The notes under the pieces: generated by a model
Databases searched by the model: none
Told to the model about the DNA's origin: nothing
Seen by the model: only the letters and a program-made list of their open reading frames with translations
Made by a program: the position numbers and the translations under genes
NCBI GenBank assembly: GCA_905221605.1
Contig: CAJNDS010002134.1
Location: 112,501-176,500 of the forward strand
Direction of reading: 5' to 3'
DNA length: 64,000 nt
Origin: Symbiodinium natans
Lineage: Eukaryota; Sar; Dinophyceae; Suessiales; Symbiodiniaceae
Part shown: piece after piece, positions 61,211 through 64,000 of the stretch
How the letters are laid out: each line of letters opens with the position of its first letter
Position numbering within the stretch: position 1 is the first letter of the stretch

Positions 61211-61295
61211 GTAAGGAGGACAGGTTGGGTGTATGCTTAGCACTGTGAATGGGAAGCTTTATGATCAGCCCCAAGTACATCTGGACCTCATATAT

Positions 61296-61430
61296 GGCCT
61301 GAGTAATTAGAATAGGGTTTTGGGGGCCATGCGGGCGAAAGCCTGTCGAAGTCGGTTTTGGGGGTACTACAGTATAATTACAACGGGACCATAAGGGAAT
61401 ATTATTGGTAGCTACTCCGACGCCTACATT
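61296..61430. mobile_element. Dispersed element, GGCCTGAATAATTAGAATAGGG family, copy 2
   Basis: Second copy, with about 35 extra bases (GGGCGAAAGCCTGTCGAAGT) in the middle. No coding capacity. Confidence 0.65.
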
Positions 61431-62221
61431 ATTTCGGAAAGATAGCTGAAGACGGGGTGCACTGGGTGTCCCACTTGCACAGACGCGAATTGCAAAGAGT
61501 TTCGCAAAAAGACGCGTTACACAACCTTCGATGGCGCCTTGCCGTGCCGGAGTGTGTCGTCTCAAGAAGTGGAGTGATGCGCCTAAACAGTTCGCGATTG
61601 GGCTAGTCTCCCTTGAGCCACAAAAACCGAAACTTTGCTGCACTTTGAAGACATACTTGTCGGCACGCCCGGGCTCAGGTCCTTGTGCACTGCGGAATTC
61701 TCTGAACTCACACAGCGCAACCAAGAACCCTCGGACCCTGACCATTCCGACATCGGAGTTTGCGGAGATTCGCCCCCCCCCCCCCCCACCTTCAACAAAA
61801 AATGGTAGGATCCCCTAAACTCTTCGAAAACCCTCTCCGCACACCGATCGTATTTGATCGTGTTTTCAACCTGCCGCTAAGCCGACGGATGCTCTCACCG
61901 TCAGCCTGCGCAGCGGAAGCCTCCGCAGGAAGGTTCAGAACCGAGATGTCCAACAGGACCAAGTACTTTGATCGGAAACCATGTCCTCCAGCAAAGGTCT
62001 CTACAGACTTCCCTGACGAAGATGCTGAATGTCTGCCTTCCACTAGAGACGATGCGCCACGAATAGAATTGAAAGCGTGCTCCTGAACCCCCCCCCCCCC
62101 CGCCCCATGCATGCACTAGAACTCCCCGGCTGTACGGAAAGCATACATGAAACTCCCAAACCTCGGAAATGGAAGTGTTATCCCTAGTTTGACAGCAGAC
62201 TCCTCTGAGCCCAACCCCCAA

Positions 62222-62350
62222 CCCTAAACCTTTTAAACCCTTTAAACCCTTTAAACCCTTTAAACCCTTTAAACCCTTTAAACCCTTTAAACCCTTTAAA
62301 CCCCCTAAACCCTAAACCCTAAACCCTAAACCCTAAACCCTAAACCCTAA
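62222..62350. repeat. CCCTTTAAA 9-bp array passing into CCCTAAA
   Basis: About nine units of the 9-mer CCCTTTAAA, then one transitional unit, then about eight CCCTAAA units; a second CCCTAAA tract follows at 62449-62483. Confidence 0.95.
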
Positions 62351-63367
62351 GAATAGACCCTGAGGCCTTGAACCTATCAACTAAGGGCTGTGGAGTCCTC
62401 TCACACCAACATTGGCCATGCCAACCACAGGCCCGGAAAACTGCACCGAACCCTAAACCCTAAACCCTAAACCCTAAACCCTCAACGCTGAGGCTTAAGC
62501 ATCGGGGCTTGGGGAACCCCCCCACAGTCGAATCGGGAGTTTGTCATCCCACTGGGCCTGATGGAGATGCTGGCCTGGGCTGGGTTCGACCCTTGATCTG
62601 ATTCTCCGATATAACCCCCATGTATTCCCTGTGGAGCCCCTACGTACCTCAGTAGCCCCCCAAGGACCCCTAAATCACCCCTAAAATCCCTTATAAGGGT
62701 CCCTCCTTCTGTTCCTTCTGTTTATTGAGAGGGTCTCTCCGAGGTTAGGGGTGACTTATTGGGGTCCTTAAACCAGGGGGGGGGGGGGGCCTCCTACTTG
62801 GGTGGTCTATATTCGGGGCCTTGGTATCGTAAACGCCCCTATATGGCACCCTTTTACCCTAAACCCTAATCCTTATCCCTAAACAGCTCATTCTTGTATA
62901 AGGTTCGGCTACCCATCGTCAGAGAGTGCCGGACGCAAGAGCGCCGCACCAACATTGGGGGTGGAGATGAGGAGGAGGGGGGTTTGGGTTTAGGGTTTAG
63001 GCTTTAGGGTTTAGGGCTTTCTCCCATGTGGGTGTGGTTGGCCAAAAGCCTTTCGAGCCGTGAGTGTCTCTTTTGCAAAGAGAAGGCTTGGGGGGGCGCA
63101 AGGGAACAAAGCGCACGCCTAAACCTCGGGCCTCAAGCCCAGCGCGGTCAAGCCAAAGTTTTGCGCTGATGTTTCCATTGCCATCACATTTGCTATATAT
63201 AATGGTAGAAGTGATATACGAATACAGGAATTTAGCCAACAGAATCATGTACTACTGTAGAAATTGGCCTCTGGTGAAAGCTGGTCAAGGCTGATGTCTG
63301 ACGTGATGTTTCAGGACAGGCGCGCAAAGCCAGGACCCCAACCTGCATGAAAAAGCTGCATACAAGC

Positions 63368-63452
63368 GGTAAACCCTAAACCCTAAACCCTCTAAACCCT
63401 AACCCCTAAACCCTAAACCCTAAATCCTAACCCCCCCCCCCCCCCCCCCCAT
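63368..63452. repeat. CCCTAAA tract ending in poly-C
   Basis: About seven CCCTAAA-type units followed by a 21-base C run. Confidence 0.93.
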
Positions 63453-63687
63453 GCCCTACAGCGGTAGCAACAGAGTTGAGCAAGAGTCAGCCCAGCCTAT
63501 GAACTTCCGCGCACGGTCCGTATACGCTCAAGGGCGCGCCCCCAGCTTCTGCTGGGTTGAGGGTTTAGGGTTTCGGGTTTCGGGTTTAGGGTTTAGGGGA
63601 GTTCAGGGTTTAGGCCCTACAGGAGCGCGAGACGTCCCAATGAAGGAGGAAACCTTGTCTAAAACGATCCGCATCTTCTCTTTTCAG

Positions 63688-63732
63688 GTAGCAGACCTTC
63701 GGCTGTGGAAGCACGTTCGGACACCGTCCTAG
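63688..63732 (+). CDS. Possible terminal exon of an unknown plus-strand gene
   Basis: A strong acceptor (TTCTCTTTTCAG|GTA) is followed by VADLRLWKHVRTPS and TAG. AG|G fits the dinoflagellate rule. No upstream exon could be tied to it. Confidence 0.3.
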   Translation, partial: VADLRLWKHVRTPS

Positions 63733-63754
63733 TTGTCCAGTAACTTGGGGGAAT

Positions 63755-63825
63755 TGAAGGTTAACCTTTGGGATTATAAGGGGATTATACTACCCCAAAA
63801 AGGTAAAGGTTACCTACTCTACTAC
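63755..63825. mobile_element. Small inverted repeat near the window end
   Basis: GGTTAACCTTTGGG...CCCCAAAAAGGTAAAGGTTACC form imperfect arms around 'attataaggggattatacta', like the other hairpin elements in this window. Confidence 0.45.
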
Positions 63826-64000
63826 TAGGCCGTATGATGCAGCAAAACAGCAACCCGAAATGCGAAGGCCGCTCTCCGATGCCTAGACTTCGGGCTTTCA
63901 CGAAACTCCCCCCGAAAACCGAAAAAAAAAACAATAGCATCTGTAATGTTCCCTTGGGTTTTGTAGAAATAAAGAAATGGCTATAGTTCATAGGGGTACA

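Larger units (their letters stand above)
56780..63680. other. Repeat-rich region with no confirmed gene
   Basis: Besides the features listed, short open stretches with protein-like text occur (59600-59710 plus, FGLAAVRRAKRALWHVGVRA; 58378-58437 plus, GLIHATYGRAWQLGVIAAYN; 62906-62970 plus, VRLPIVRECRTQERRTN). Each has an AG|G-type acceptor. The texture is that of the condensin introns, so a second intron-rich gene is likely but cannot be assembled by eye. Confidence 0.35.

Overview
The window is nuclear DNA of a eukaryote, most likely a dinoflagellate. One 35-exon gene on the minus strand gives the best evidence: its reading frame and conserved protein motifs join correctly only if introns begin with GC or GA about as often as GT and end in AG, usually followed by G. 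That splice-site pattern is characteristic of dinoflagellates. Plant-type TTTAGGG/CCCTAAA repeats are scattered through introns and intergenic DNA, and most of the window is repeats and decayed transposons. I see no bacterial-type operons, rRNA, tRNA or CRISPR array.

Layout. 1-1922: TAG microsatellite and apparently non-coding DNA. 1923-21621 (minus): a gene reconstructed by eye for condensin complex subunit 1 (NCAPD2/Ycs4/Cnd1 family), about 1,320 codons, ATG at 21621 and TGA at 1923. The C-terminal two thirds is secure; the N-terminal exons (above 15.4 kb) are less so. 22.1-31.6 kb: an 80-bp tandem repeat, a 1.7-kb tandem duplication with AACCCAGGTTC-type repeats, and a frameshifted element ending in a tyrosine-recombinase-like domain. 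33.2-38.4 kb (minus): a decayed LINE with endonuclease, reverse transcriptase and a Cys/His tail. 38.7-39.0 kb (plus): a reverse-transcriptase fragment with a YVDD motif. 39.24-40.84 kb: nine copies of a ~177-bp satellite, then degenerate CCTAAACCCTTCC-type repeats.

42357-53776 is the most striking object: an 11.4-kb segment bounded by terminal inverted repeats over 1 kb long. The repeats are mostly arrays of 11-bp units sharing a GTCAC core. It is flanked on both sides by TGCAGGA and sits inside an exon of a zinc-finger gene on the minus strand. Removing the segment plus one TGCAGGA copy joins the two halves in one open frame, so this is a real insertion. Its interior carries a secretory-signal P-loop NTPase gene (about 45.99-48.20 kb, minus) and no transposase I can recognise.

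54-64 kb: microsatellites, a 100-base assembly gap (56242-56341), dispersed small inverted-repeat elements, interstitial telomeric tracts and a few weakly supported plus-strand exons. Apart from condensin, which would act on the permanently condensed chromosomes of this lineage, no functional pathway links the genes.
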